Source: Treponema sp.
GTDB lineage: Bacteria > Spirochaetota > Spirochaetia > Treponematales > Treponemataceae
Direction: 5' to 3'
NCBI GenBank assembly: GCA_016296655.1
Contig: JAEDIW010000001.1
Location: 62,001-126,000, forward strand
Length of the DNA: 64,000 bases
The position numbers were made by a program, and so were the translations under genes. The notes beneath the pieces were generated by a model, which saw only the letters and a program-made list of their open reading frames with translations, did not search any database and was not told the DNA's origin. Within the stretch, counting starts at the first letter, position 1. Every line of letters starts with the position of its first letter. This document shows positions 43,196 to 52,343 of this stretch, piece after piece.

Positions 43196-43272
43196 TTGAA
43201 TACGTCGAGACAAGGCACGCTAACGCTTAAAGCCTTGACTTCGCCGTTATGAGGGGTAGTACTACCCCTCAT
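43196..43272 (+). repeat. Two-hairpin element, family B copy 2
   Basis: AATACGTCGAGACAAGGCAC, CTAACGCTTAAAGCCTTGAC, TTCGCCGTT, then hairpin GAGGGGTA-GTAC-TACCCCTC. A related GTCAAGG/CCTTGAC hairpin lies just upstream (43137-43169). Confidence 0.72.
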
Positions 43273-43308
43273 AAAAAAAAGCTGTCTGAAATCAGACAGC
43301 TTTTTTTA
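43273..43308. terminator. Terminator after tRNA-Arg, possibly bidirectional
   Basis: Stem AAAGCTGTCTG / CAGACAGCTTT with a 4-base loop, A-run on one side and T-run on the other. It would stop both the tRNA transcript and the HEAT gene transcript. Confidence 0.85.
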
Positions 43309-43382
43309 TGAGAGATACGCGATTCGAACGCGCTACCTTCGGCTCCGGAGGCCAACGCTCTATCCAGATGAGCTAATCTCTC
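43309..43382 (-). tRNA. tRNA-Arg (anticodon CCG)
   Basis: Acceptor GAGAGAT/ATCTCTC, discriminator A. The anticodon stem TTGGC/GCCGA closes loop CTCCGGA, anticodon CCG. The T arm GCGCG-TTCGAAT-CGCGT is perfect. CCA is not encoded. Confidence 0.96.
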
Positions 43383-43397
43383 ATTTTGCATGAAATG

Positions 43398-43426
43398 ACA
43401 TTAAAGATATTTTTTGAAAAAGTCAA
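43398..43426 (-). promoter_or_regulatory. Sigma70-type promoter of tRNA-Arg
   Basis: Minus strand TTGACT (43426-43421), 17 bases, TAATGT (43403-43398), 15 bases before the tRNA. It overlaps the upstream region of maf, so the two divergent starts are close. Confidence 0.7.
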
Positions 43427-43437
43427 GCGAGGAAAAT

Positions 43438-44028
43438 ATGGAATCAATTATTTTGGCATCGGCTTCGCCAAGAAGACAGGAAATTTTAAAAATGCTTAAC
43501 ATTCCTTTTCAGGTAATTATTCCTGATGTAGATGAAAGTTTTGATGAAAAAATTGATTTATTTAAAGTTCCTGAATATCTTGCGGTGAAAAAAGTAAACG
43601 GCTGTCTTGCAATGCTTCCTAAAGAGCGGATTGTTCCGTGGGTTTTGGGTGCGGATACTTTGGTTTGCTATAATCAAAAACTTTATGGAAAGCCTTCATC
43701 TGCTCAGAAAGCCTTTGAATATCTTAAGGAGCTACAGGGAAATCAGCATTTTGTAATTTCTTCAATTGCCTTGTATAATGGTCGTTCGGAAAAAACTGTA
43801 ACGGCAACAAATGTAACAAAGGTAAAATTTAAGCCAATGTCAGATAACGAAATAAATTGGTATATAGAAACTGGAGAATGGCATGGAGTTGCAGCTGGAT
43901 ATAGGCTTCAGGGACTTGCTTCATGCTTTATTGAAGAAATTCAAGGTTCAATGAGTTCTGTTATAGGCTTGCCTATTTCTAATCTTTATGATATGTTGAA
44001 TTCGCAGGGTTATTCTATTTTAGAATGA
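43438..44028 (+). CDS. maf: Maf-family nucleoside triphosphate pyrophosphatase
   Basis: A 196-residue protein from the ATG at 43438 (GAGG ribosome site; the frame upstream is rejected). The Maf signature ILASASPRRQEIL opens the protein. The conserved VLGADTLVCYNQKLYGKP and the C-terminal VIGLPISNLYDML follow. Maf proteins hydrolyse non-canonical or pyrimidine NTPs and have been linked to septum formation. It precedes the rpsB operon. Confidence 0.95.
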   Translation: MESIILASASPRRQEILKMLNIPFQVIIPDVDESFDEKIDLFKVPEYLAVKKVNGCLAMLPKERIVPWVLGADTLVCYNQKLYGKPSSAQKAFEYLKELQGNQHFVISSIALYNGRSEKTVTATNVTKVKFKPMSDNEINWYIETGEWHGVAAGYRLQGLASCFIEEIQGSMSSVIGLPISNLYDMLNSQGYSILE

Positions 44029-44113
44029 GTCTGCCGGAATATTAATAAACTGTTGGTTTGTTGATATGACCGATCTTCCGGATGCTTTTGCATTACGAGA
44101 AACAGAGTTTGGT

Positions 44114-44129
44114 GGCATTTTTTAATGCC
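44114..44129 (+). promoter_or_regulatory. Hairpin in the rpsB leader next to the ribosome site
   Basis: GGCATT-TTTT-AATGCC, a perfect 6-bp stem with four T in the loop, directly followed by GGGAAGGAG. It may influence translation of S2, which controls its own operon in other bacteria. Confidence 0.45.
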
Positions 44130-44144
44130 GGGAAGGAGTTAATC

Positions 44145-45008
44145 ATGGCAGTTGTAACCATGAAGAGTTTGCTTGAATCTGGTGTACACTTTGGTCATCA
44201 GGTAAAACGTTGGGATCCTCGCATGAAGAAATATATCTTCGCTCAGCGCAATGGAATCCACATCATTGATTTGCAGAAAACAATTGCTGCTATCAAAGAC
44301 AGCTATAATGCTGTTCACAAAATTGCCTCTTCTGGCAAATCAGTTCTTTTTGTAGGAACTAAAAAACAGGCTCAGCAGGCCATTCAGAAAGAAGCAGAAC
44401 GCTGCGGTATGTATTATGTAAATAACCGTTGGCTTGGCGGTATGCTTACAAATTTCTCTACAATCAAAAAATCACTTCAGCGCCTCAAGAAAATCGAAAA
44501 GATGGAAATTGACGGCACATTTGATAATCTTACAAAGAAAGAAGTTTCTTCTTTGCAGAAAGAAAAGTCTAAGCTTGAAAAAAATCTTGGTGGTATCAAG
44601 GAAATGAAAGAATTGCCAGGAGCAGTTTTCATTATTGATACACATAAAGAACAGATTGCTGTTGCAGAAGCTAGAAGAATGGGTATCCCGATTATTGCAG
44701 TTGTTGATACAAACTGTAATCCAGAAGGAATTGACTTCCCTATTCCTGGTAATGACGATGCTATTCGTGCAATTTCTCTCTTTACTTCTATCATTGCAAA
44801 TGCTGTAATTGAAGCTGACAATGATGCAGGTCTTAAAATCATTGAAAATCTTAATGACGATGATGATGTTCAGACAGATGCTGCTGTTAAGAACGAAGAT
44901 GAAGAAATCGTTGATTATTCAAATTATCAGCCAACAGAAACAAAAGAAGAAGATGTTGAAGCTGATGAAAAAGATGACCTTGTCGATGAAGACAAACTTT
45001 ACAAATAA
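44145..45008 (+). CDS. rpsB: 30S ribosomal protein S2
   Basis: A 287-residue protein from the ATG at 44145 (GGAG site 7 bases upstream); the frame further up is not S2-like. It has the typical start AVVTMKSLLESGVHFGHQ and motifs RWDPRMKKYIF, NRWLGGMLTNF, PGAVFIIDTHKE and IPGNDDAIRAI. The C-terminal ~50 residues are a very acidic extension (NDDDDVQTDAAVKNEDEEIV) longer than in E. coli S2, seen in several bacteria. It is first in the rpsB-tsf operon. Confidence 0.97.
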   Translation: MAVVTMKSLLESGVHFGHQVKRWDPRMKKYIFAQRNGIHIIDLQKTIAAIKDSYNAVHKIASSGKSVLFVGTKKQAQQAIQKEAERCGMYYVNNRWLGGMLTNFSTIKKSLQRLKKIEKMEIDGTFDNLTKKEVSSLQKEKSKLEKNLGGIKEMKELPGAVFIIDTHKEQIAVAEARRMGIPIIAVVDTNCNPEGIDFPIPGNDDAIRAISLFTSIIANAVIEADNDAGLKIIENLNDDDDVQTDAAVKNEDEEIVDYSNYQPTETKEEDVEADEKDDLVDEDKLYK

Positions 45009-45026
45009 TAGCTACGGAGTTTAATG

Positions 45027-45860
45027 ATGGATATTAAAGCATCAGATGTAAAAGCCCTCCGCGAAAAAACTGGCGCAGGTATGATGGAGTGCAAAAAAGC
45101 ACTTGTGGAAGCTAATGGAAATGCAGATGAAGCAGAAAAAATCTTGAAAGAAAAAGGTTTGGCTGCTATGGCAAAGCGTGCAGAACGTGCTACTTCTGAA
45201 GGTCGCCTTTTCATCCGTCAGGATGGAAATAAGATTGCAGTTATTGAAGTAACTTGCGAAACAGACTTTGTTGCAAAAAATAGTGACTTTATTGCTGTAG
45301 GCGAAAAAATGCTTGATGTAACTCTTGCTAAGGGTTATACAAAAGTTGAACCTGAGCATGAAGAACTTCTTGAACCTCTTAAGGTTTCTATTCGTGAAAA
45401 TATGAAGGTTGCAAAGGTAGAAATTATTGATGTACCTGCAACAGCAACTGCATCATTCTATGTTCATTCAGACTTTAAGACAGGTGCAGTTGTAGTTATT
45501 GACGGTTCTACAGCAGATGAAGTAAAAACATTTGCTAAAGATTGCTGTCTTCATATTGCAGCATTTACACCTTTGTATTTCTCAAAAAATGATGTTCCTG
45601 AATCATATATTGCTGAACAGAAAGAAATCTTCAAGGCTCTTATCGATCAGGATGAAAAGTTGGCTGGAAAACCAGACAATGTAAAAGCTGGTGCTTTACA
45701 GGGTAAGGTTAATAAACATCTTGCTGAAATTTGTTTTGAGGATCAGATGTTTGTTAAGGACGACAAAAAATCAGTTTCTGCTAAATTGGCTGAAGTTGGT
45801 AAGTCTGTTGGTGCAACTCTTAAGTTTGCAACAGCAAAACTTTTTGTTCTTGGCAAATAA
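45027..45860 (+). CDS. tsf: Elongation factor Ts
   Basis: A 277-residue nucleotide-exchange factor for EF-Tu. I take the second of two adjacent ATG codons (45027), 7 bases from GGAG. The N-terminal UBA domain (VKALREKTGAGMMECKKALV) carries the TGAGMMDCK-type signature, followed by IAVIEVTCETDFVAKNSDF, the EF-Tu contact (TDFV). It follows rpsB closely, the normal arrangement. Confidence 0.97.
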   Translation: MDIKASDVKALREKTGAGMMECKKALVEANGNADEAEKILKEKGLAAMAKRAERATSEGRLFIRQDGNKIAVIEVTCETDFVAKNSDFIAVGEKMLDVTLAKGYTKVEPEHEELLEPLKVSIRENMKVAKVEIIDVPATATASFYVHSDFKTGAVVVIDGSTADEVKTFAKDCCLHIAAFTPLYFSKNDVPESYIAEQKEIFKALIDQDEKLAGKPDNVKAGALQGKVNKHLAEICFEDQMFVKDDKKSVSAKLAEVGKSVGATLKFATAKLFVLGK

Positions 45861-45874
45861 TTAGTTAGTAAAAT

Positions 45875-45913
45875 GTGCCTGCATGCTTTTTGTGCGGGCA
45901 CGATTTTTTTTTT
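45875..45913 (+). terminator. Terminator between tsf and frr
   Basis: 9-bp stem GTGCCTGCA/TGCGGGCAC with one T-G pair, 9-base loop, then a ten-base T-run (45904-45913). It ends 12 bases before the frr start, so it probably lets some read-through and sets the tsf to frr ratio. Confidence 0.85.
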
Positions 45914-45925
45914 AGGAGGATTAAA

Positions 45926-46474
45926 ATGTCTATTGAAAGTTATTCAGCACGTATGGAAAAGACTATTGCTGCTTTTAAGGATTCTTTGAGTGGAATTCGT
46001 ACAGGACGTGCTTCTGCTGCTATTTTTGATAAAGTTAGAGTTTCAGCTTATGGGGCAAAAACACCTCTTAATCAGGTTGCAACTGTTTCTATTCCAGAAG
46101 CCCGCATGATTATTATTCAGCCATTTGATAAATCTCTTATTTCTGAAATTGAAAAAGGCATCAGTCTTGCAGATTTAGGACTTAATCCTTCAAATGATGG
46201 TAAAGTAATCCGTATTTCCATCCCTCCTCTAACTGCTGATCGTCGCAAAGAACTTGTAAAGCAGATTAAAGGTATTGCTGAGAATTCCAGAACTGCTATC
46301 AGAAATATTCGTCGTGATGGCAATGATGATTTTAAAAAACAGCAAAAAGCTGGTGAATTGACAGAAGATGCTCTGAAGACCGCAGAAAATGATCTTCAGA
46401 AGGAAACAGACAAATATATCGCAGAAATCAATAAAATCTACGATAGTAAAGAAAAAGAAATAATGGAAGGCTAA
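45926..46474 (+). CDS. frr: Ribosome recycling factor
   Basis: A 182-residue protein from the ATG at 45926 (AGGAGG, 6 bases). The three-helix-bundle motifs are present: SGIRTGRASAAIFDKV, VSIPEARMIIIQPFDKSL, KVIRISIPPLTADRRKEL and IRNIRRDGNDD. With EF-G it splits the post-termination ribosome. It lies after a terminator in the rpsB-tsf-frr order and overlaps uppS by one base (TAATG). Confidence 0.97.
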   Translation: MSIESYSARMEKTIAAFKDSLSGIRTGRASAAIFDKVRVSAYGAKTPLNQVATVSIPEARMIIIQPFDKSLISEIEKGISLADLGLNPSNDGKVIRISIPPLTADRRKELVKQIKGIAENSRTAIRNIRRDGNDDFKKQQKAGELTEDALKTAENDLQKETDKYIAEINKIYDSKEKEIMEG

Positions 46475-47193
46475 TGCCTGAGTTTAATGATAATCCTGGC
46501 GCACCAGTACCAGTTCATGTTGGTATTATTATGGATGGTAATGGGCGTTGGGCACAACAGAGAAAATTACCTCGTACTTTTGGCCATAAAGAAGGCTTAA
46601 CAGTTGCAAAAAATATTGTGCGCGCAGCTGCAAGTATGGGGATTAAATATGTTACATTGTATACGTTCTCAACTGAAAATTGGAAAAGGGCGCAGGAAGA
46701 AGTCGGCTATCTTATGAATTTGATTCAAAGTCATTTAAGAGCTGAATTTGACTTTTATAAGCAGAATGGAATCCGTGTAATGCATATTGGAGACCTTTCA
46801 GGCTTACCTGTTAGTGTTCAGACTGAGATTTTGAATGTTGCAAAGGATACGAAAGATTTTAAAGGTCTTACGGTTGTTCTTGCCATAAATTATGGTGGGC
46901 GTGATGAAATCCTTCGTGGAATTAAAAAACTGAATTCTAAAAATATTGATTTTGACTCAATAACAGAAAAACAGCTTTCTGAAAGTTTTGATATTCCTGA
47001 ATTGCCGGATGTGGATTTGCTGATTCGTACTGGTGGCGAATACAGATTGAGTAATTTTTTGTTGTGGCATGCTGCTTATGCAGAATTATTGTTTACAGAT
47101 ACTCTCTGGCCGGATTATAATGCAGAAGAATTTGAAAAAAATATTCAGGAATTTAAAAATCGCAACAGACGCTTTGGTGCTGTCTTGAAATGA
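46474..47193 (+). CDS. uppS: Isoprenyl transferase (undecaprenyl diphosphate synthase)
   Basis: A 239-residue cis-prenyltransferase that makes the C55 lipid carrier for cell-wall synthesis. The signature HVGIIMDGNGRWAQQRKLPR includes the catalytic Asp. YTFSTENWKR, NYGGRDEI and the C-terminal DLLIRTGGEYRLSNFLLWHA follow. Translation is coupled with frr through TAATG. Dxr and CdsA downstream act in the same isoprenoid and lipid area. Confidence 0.97.
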   Translation: MPEFNDNPGAPVPVHVGIIMDGNGRWAQQRKLPRTFGHKEGLTVAKNIVRAAASMGIKYVTLYTFSTENWKRAQEEVGYLMNLIQSHLRAEFDFYKQNGIRVMHIGDLSGLPVSVQTEILNVAKDTKDFKGLTVVLAINYGGRDEILRGIKKLNSKNIDFDSITEKQLSESFDIPELPDVDLLIRTGGEYRLSNFLLWHAAYAELLFTDTLWPDYNAEEFEKNIQEFKNRNRRFGAVLK

Positions 47194-47208
47194 GTCATGG
47201 AGCTGAAA

Positions 47209-48051
47209 ATGAGTAAAGTGATGCAAAGGCTTTTGATTTTTTTTATAGGGTTACCGCTTGTTATTGGCGTTGTTGCCGTATCGGCCTGTAATCATTTGTT
47301 GCTGCATATTGTTATAATTCTTTGTTCACTTTTGTCAGCAAAAGAATTGTACGATTTGTTTGCACGAAAAGTCGTGCAGTTTCCTAAAGCTTACGTGCTT
47401 TCCTTGTGTTGTGTGCCTTCTGTGATTGCCTGTGTCTGTTCTTATTTTAACTTCTCTTTTCACTATTTGGAATTTTCCCTGCTTTTTTGCTTTTTATTTA
47501 TTCTGGCTAGTGAAGTTTTTTATGCCAAGACATTTGAACATTCTGTAGAAAGAATTTTGTCAGCATTTTTCACTGTTTTGTATGCAGGATATTTGATGAC
47601 TTATGTTTCTCGGATTACTGTGTATTCAAATTCAACTAAACTGATTATTTCTTTTCTTTTTATGATTTTTATCTGTGATTCTTTTGCCTGGCTTTTTGGA
47701 GTTTTGCTGGGTAAGAATAATCGTGGCATTATAAAGGTAAGTCCAAACAAAAGTGTTGCAGGTTTCATAGGCGGATATTTTGGTTCTATAATGGCGGCTC
47801 TGGTTTCGAGATTTTTGTGGCCTGAAGTTTTTTTTGGTTCGGTTTTAAAGTCTGTTTTAGTTGGTATACTTATTGCAACTGCAGGAATAATCGGAGATTT
47901 GGTTGAATCTGTAATAAAACGTTGCGTTGGAGTAAAAGATAGTGGTGTAATAATGCCAGGACGCGGTGGTTTGTTGGATTCTATAGATTCAATTCTATTT
48001 GCCAGTCCGATTTTTTATATGCTTATTTTTTTACTTTTTAGAGAATTGTAG
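47209..48051 (+). CDS. cdsA: Phosphatidate cytidylyltransferase
   Basis: A polytopic membrane protein of 280 residues from the ATG at 47209, which has GGAG 6 bases upstream; an ATG 12 bp earlier contains this site. The C-terminal CDP-alcohol signature is VKDSGVIMPGRGGLLDSID, where His of the usual GHGG is Arg (GRGG). It makes CDP-diacylglycerol for phospholipid synthesis. It lies between uppS and dxr. Confidence 0.94.
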   Translation: MSKVMQRLLIFFIGLPLVIGVVAVSACNHLLLHIVIILCSLLSAKELYDLFARKVVQFPKAYVLSLCCVPSVIACVCSYFNFSFHYLEFSLLFCFLFILASEVFYAKTFEHSVERILSAFFTVLYAGYLMTYVSRITVYSNSTKLIISFLFMIFICDSFAWLFGVLLGKNNRGIIKVSPNKSVAGFIGGYFGSIMAALVSRFLWPEVFFGSVLKSVLVGILIATAGIIGDLVESVIKRCVGVKDSGVIMPGRGGLLDSIDSILFASPIFYMLIFLLFREL

Positions 48052-48056
48052 TTTTT

Positions 48057-49142
48057 ATGAAGAAAGTTCTTGTGTTAGGATGTACAGGTTCAATAGGAAC
48101 AAGTACGCTTGATGTAATTCGTAATATGAAAGATGAGTTTTCAGTTGCTGCCCTGACAGCTCATTCTAGTGTAGGAAAAGTAAAGCAGCTTGCTGATGAA
48201 TTTAATTGTGATTATGCCATAACTTTAAATGAAGGTGTTGACGGTATAAAACGTCTGATTGAAAAAACAACACCAGACATTGTAATAAATGGAATTGCAG
48301 GAGCCGCAGGTCTTGAGCCTTCTAGAATTGTTCTTGATTATGGAATTGATCTTGCCTTAGCAAACAAGGAAACTATAGTCATGGCCGCACCTCTTGTTCA
48401 GGCTCTTGCCAAAAAACGAAACTGTTCTATTTTGCCAGTTGATTCTGAACATTCTGCTATTTTTAATCTTGTTGAACGGTTTGGCTCTGACAGCATTGAC
48501 AGCCTTGTAATTACTGCAAGTGGAGGACCGTTCAGAATGCTTCCACGTGAGAAACTTGCTCTGGTTACAGTTGAAGATGCTTTAAAACATCCAACTTGGG
48601 ACATGGGAAAAAAAATAACAATTGATTCGGCTTCTTTGGCTAACAAAGGTCTTGAAGTTATAGAAGCCTGCAGGTTATTTCATGTTCCTGTTTCAAAGGT
48701 TCAGGTTGTTGTTCATCCGCAAAGTATCATTCATTCGCTCATAAGAACAAATGATGGTGTAATGTATGGACAGTTGTCAGAGCCTGATATGAAACATCCT
48801 ATTGTGTCTGCATTGAGCTGGCCTAAGGTTTTGCCTAACTTTATGGAAAAATTTAATCTTTTTGATTATGAATTGACTTTTTTTAAGCCACGATTTGAAG
48901 ATTTCCCCATGCTTTCACTGGCTTTTTCTGCTGCTGAAAAAAATGGTGGCTATACGATTGCCTTTAATGCTGCAAATGAAGTTGCAGTTCAGGCTTTTAT
49001 TGAAAGAAAAATTGGCTTTTTGGATATCCCTCGTATAACCGCAGCAGTTTTGGATAAAGACTGGTCAAAAGAGCCGGAAAATTTTGACGATGTTTTTGCT
49101 TTTGATTCTATGGCAAGAAAATATGCAGAGGAAGTGCTTTGA
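48057..49142 (+). CDS. dxr: 1-deoxy-D-xylulose 5-phosphate reductoisomerase
   Basis: A 361-residue enzyme, the second step of the MEP isoprenoid pathway. It has the NADPH motif LGCTGSIGTSTLDVIRN, the ALANKETIVMA block, the metal-binding PVDSEHSAIF and the TASGGPFR motif. IDSASLANKGLEVIEA and HPQSIIHSLI follow. The stop overlaps the TTG start of rseP by 4 bp. It indicates that isoprenoids here come from the MEP pathway. Confidence 0.97.
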   Translation: MKKVLVLGCTGSIGTSTLDVIRNMKDEFSVAALTAHSSVGKVKQLADEFNCDYAITLNEGVDGIKRLIEKTTPDIVINGIAGAAGLEPSRIVLDYGIDLALANKETIVMAAPLVQALAKKRNCSILPVDSEHSAIFNLVERFGSDSIDSLVITASGGPFRMLPREKLALVTVEDALKHPTWDMGKKITIDSASLANKGLEVIEACRLFHVPVSKVQVVVHPQSIIHSLIRTNDGVMYGQLSEPDMKHPIVSALSWPKVLPNFMEKFNLFDYELTFFKPRFEDFPMLSLAFSAAEKNGGYTIAFNAANEVAVQAFIERKIGFLDIPRITAAVLDKDWSKEPENFDDVFAFDSMARKYAEEVL

Positions 49143-50263
49143 CAGTTGTTTACGGTCTTGTTTTTCTGTGTTTTTTAGTGTTTTTTCATGAAACAGGGCA
49201 TTTTTTACTTGCTAAATTTTTTAAAGTAAAAGTTGAATCATTTTCTATTGGAATAGGTCCTGTTTTATTACACAGAAACATAAAAGGAACTGACTACAGG
49301 CTTTCGCTTTTTCCTTTAGGTGGATATTGTGGCATGAAAGGTGAAAAAGACTTTTCTGCGGCTTTAGAATCCGGCTCATCCAGAATTATAGCAGATAAAG
49401 ATTCTCTTTATGGTATTGCACCGTTGAAAAGAGTCCTTATTATTTTTGCAGGTCCTCTTTTCAATTTTATTTTTGCGGTAATTGCCATGACGGTTGTGGG
49501 AATGCTTGGTTCTGAGTATTATGCACCGTCTGCAAAAATTATTTTGGCTGATGAAATTTATCCTGAAGTACATTCTGCTGCAAGAGATGCAGGAATGCTT
49601 ACAGGGGATATAATAAAGACAATAAACGGCAATCGTGTAAATGATTTTTCAGATATTTTTTCTTATGTCAGTGTTTGCCCTGATGAAGATATTGTGGTGA
49701 CAGTTGAAAGAAATGAGGAACTTTTGGATTTTAAAGTTCACACTGATTTTGATAAAGACCAGGGAATTGGTAAAATCGGTGTTTCAAGTTCACTTGATTC
49801 AGTTGATAAAAGAATTGTAGAACCACTGAAATTTTTCCCAGCTTTTTTTTATGGCATAAGAGAAACCTGCCGACTGGTTTTTATTTCTTTTAAAACCATG
49901 AAAATTATTTTTATGGGAACAAATCTTACAAAAACGGTTTCAGGTCCTGCAAGAATTACAACTATGCTTGGGAATACTGTGCAAACTGGTTTTTCCGAAG
50001 GTGCAAAAACTGGTTTTTGTTATACGCTGAATTTTATGGCCTTGATAAGCATTTCTCTTTTCATCATTAATATTTTGCCAGTCCCAATTTTAGATGGCGG
50101 ACTTATTTTATTTTCGTTAATTGAGTTTTTTGCTAAAAAACAGATTTCTCCTAAAATTCAATATTATGTGCAGTTTATTGGACTTGCATTTATTGGTTTT
50201 CTTATAGTTATTGGACTTTTTGGAGATATACAATATTTTATTTCGTTGGCAGGCAGTAAATGA
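49139..50263 (+). CDS. rseP: Site-2 protease RseP
   Basis: A 374-residue intramembrane zinc protease. HETGHFLLAKF holds the HExxH-type site (HETGH), and PVPILDGGLIL carries the third zinc ligand (LDG). One PDZ domain lies between (about 120-200; ARDAGMLTGDIIKTINGNRV). The start is a TTG that overlaps the dxr stop. It cleaves membrane-bound anti-sigma factors or signal peptides in other bacteria. It overlaps the next gene by 4 bp. Confidence 0.95.
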   Translation: MTVVYGLVFLCFLVFFHETGHFLLAKFFKVKVESFSIGIGPVLLHRNIKGTDYRLSLFPLGGYCGMKGEKDFSAALESGSSRIIADKDSLYGIAPLKRVLIIFAGPLFNFIFAVIAMTVVGMLGSEYYAPSAKIILADEIYPEVHSAARDAGMLTGDIIKTINGNRVNDFSDIFSYVSVCPDEDIVVTVERNEELLDFKVHTDFDKDQGIGKIGVSSSLDSVDKRIVEPLKFFPAFFYGIRETCRLVFISFKTMKIIFMGTNLTKTVSGPARITTMLGNTVQTGFSEGAKTGFCYTLNFMALISISLFIINILPVPILDGGLILFSLIEFFAKKQISPKIQYYVQFIGLAFIGFLIVIGLFGDIQYFISLAGSK

Positions 50264-52176
50264 AAAAGACATTTGTTTTAATTTTTTGGACATTTTTCAC
50301 TTTTAGTTTGTTTTCTCAATCGCATATTTCCATGCAGTCTCATCAAGATTCTGTAACTACAGTTTGCGGACTTGAAAATGGTCCTTTTGCAACTGAAAAT
50401 TCTTTTGTTTCAGCAGGTCAGGATGGATTTCTGATAAGGTGGACTGAAGATGGCGCTGGTGAGCATTATCAGATTTCAGATTTGGAAATTCGTATGATTG
50501 CTAGAGCTCCTAATGGAACGGATATTGCGGTATATGAAACCGATGGCGGTCTTATGAATCGGCTCAGTGTATGGAATTGGAAGACTTTAACCAGAAAATA
50601 TGCAAGGCGTTTTTCAAATGCAATTACTTCCCTTTCCTATACAGAAAAAGGAACTTTTATTGTTGTAGGAACTGCAACTGTAAATGGAGTTGTGTTTTTG
50701 AATGCTTCTACAGGTTCTGTTGTATCTGGGAAAATCCGTGAGGCGCCAGGTATTATTTCTATGGCAGTTTCAAGTTCTACTGAAAATACAATGGTGACAT
50801 ATTCACCTTCTGGTACCCTAACCTATTATAATTTACGTAATGGACAGCAGTCTGCAAAATTTGACGTCAGTTTTGGACTTGAACAACCAGTTTTGTTTAA
50901 CAATAATGTTTTTTTTGCAGGCGTCACAAATGATGGAATAAGCGTAGTTCAGGCAACAACGGGAAAAGAGGCTTTGTTTGTTTCTGCAAAATCACCCCTG
51001 CTCTTATGTAGCCGTTTTGACAGGGATTTATATTATCTGGAATTTGACGGCAAGATTTATTCTCTGAAAGTTCTGGAAAATTTGGATAATAATACTGTGG
51101 CTGCACCAAAAACTGTAAAGAATATAAGCAGATTGTCTGCCTCTGAAGCCATAGTTTGCGGAACGAAAGCTGGAAATGAGATAGTTCTTGGCTCAAAATC
51201 AGGGCAAATTTATAAAATAACAGCTGATGCACTGCCCGAAAATAAAATGGCATCGTTTTATCCTTTGACAGATAATATGTATGATAAGATTTTCGATATT
51301 TCACAGGCTGGAGAATCGTTCTATTTTTTGACAAGAAATTCTGTATTTAAGTCTTCTTATGATAACAGTCTCGTTGAAAAAGTTGCTTCAAATTCTAACC
51401 AGACAAATATGATAACGTATAATGACAATTTGATTTTATGGTCAAAAAATTCGAGAAATGCAGTTCAGCTTGTTAATATTGAATCACAGACTGTTTCGAA
51501 TTTGTTTGTTCCTGAAAAGAAATTACAGTCTCTGCGTCTTTTTGGAAATACTTTGATTTCTCTTGAAGGTAATTCTTCTGTAAAAAAATATGATTTAACT
51601 GGCAGAAATATTGAAAAACTTTATGAGGGGGCTGGTTTGCAGGATGCAGTTCTGTATGATGAAAATATGCTTTATATTGCAAAATCTGCAGCTACAAATC
51701 CACCTTCGCCTTTTATTTTTGTTGATACAGTAACAAAAGAAGTTGTTCCGATTGATATGAAGGGAAATGTTGCCTACTCGTTGAACTGTGAAGCTGGTTC
51801 TAGAGGAATTTATGGCATACGTGTTGCAGAATATTCTGGAAATTCTAAAACGGAACTTTTTACATTTAATCCAGAAACAAAAAATTCTTCGATTATTTTT
51901 TCTATAAATGATGAAGATCCGAATGCGTTTATAAAACTATATCAGAACTTTATTTATACGAATATCGGTAAAGATCAGATTATGTCATATAATTCACAGA
52001 CAAGAAGGCAGTTGCATTTTAAGCGTTCTGCTTCACTTCCGTTGAAGATTGAAAGAAATTCCGACCGCCTTGTTATTTTAAATCGGGATGGTAGCATTTC
52101 CTGGTATAACCCATCTTTAGCATCTGTTATTGTCGACTGGTACATGACAACAGAAGGTCAATGGTACGAATTTTAA
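50260..52176 (+). CDS. Exported beta-propeller-like protein
   Basis: A 638-residue protein with a signal peptide (TFVLIFWTFFTFSLFSQ). The mature part has WD40-like/propeller repeats: VSAGQDGFLIRWTEDGAG, SVWNWKTLTRKYAR and the late RLVILNRDGSISWYNPSL. It is the last gene of the rpsB-to-rseP run and is coupled to rseP by an ATGA overlap. The link to RseP suggests an envelope role, though no partner is known. Confidence 0.85.
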   Translation: MKKTFVLIFWTFFTFSLFSQSHISMQSHQDSVTTVCGLENGPFATENSFVSAGQDGFLIRWTEDGAGEHYQISDLEIRMIARAPNGTDIAVYETDGGLMNRLSVWNWKTLTRKYARRFSNAITSLSYTEKGTFIVVGTATVNGVVFLNASTGSVVSGKIREAPGIISMAVSSSTENTMVTYSPSGTLTYYNLRNGQQSAKFDVSFGLEQPVLFNNNVFFAGVTNDGISVVQATTGKEALFVSAKSPLLLCSRFDRDLYYLEFDGKIYSLKVLENLDNNTVAAPKTVKNISRLSASEAIVCGTKAGNEIVLGSKSGQIYKITADALPENKMASFYPLTDNMYDKIFDISQAGESFYFLTRNSVFKSSYDNSLVEKVASNSNQTNMITYNDNLILWSKNSRNAVQLVNIESQTVSNLFVPEKKLQSLRLFGNTLISLEGNSSVKKYDLTGRNIEKLYEGAGLQDAVLYDENMLYIAKSAATNPPSPFIFVDTVTKEVVPIDMKGNVAYSLNCEAGSRGIYGIRVAEYSGNSKTELFTFNPETKNSSIIFSINDEDPNAFIKLYQNFIYTNIGKDQIMSYNSQTRRQLHFKRSASLPLKIERNSDRLVILNRDGSISWYNPSLASVIVDWYMTTEGQWYEF

Positions 52177-52269
52177 CAACATGGCTTTCGGCGGTTTTTG
52201 TGTAGATACAGCTGCTCAAAAATATTGATAATTCTGAAATATTTCTATTTGAGTGAAAACTTGTGTGAA

Positions 52270-52341
52270 AAAAAATGGAACTGTCTCAGAAGTAAAGTTC
52301 ATAGTGTCATGCTGAATTTATTAGACAGTTCCATTTTTTTG
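52270..52341. terminator. Bidirectional terminator between the propeller gene and glgA
   Basis: 12-bp stem ATGGAACTGTCT/AGACAGTTCCAT (52275-52286 with 52323-52334) extended by A/T runs on both sides, with a 36-base loop. It separates convergent genes. Confidence 0.85.
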
Positions 52342-52343
52342 TT

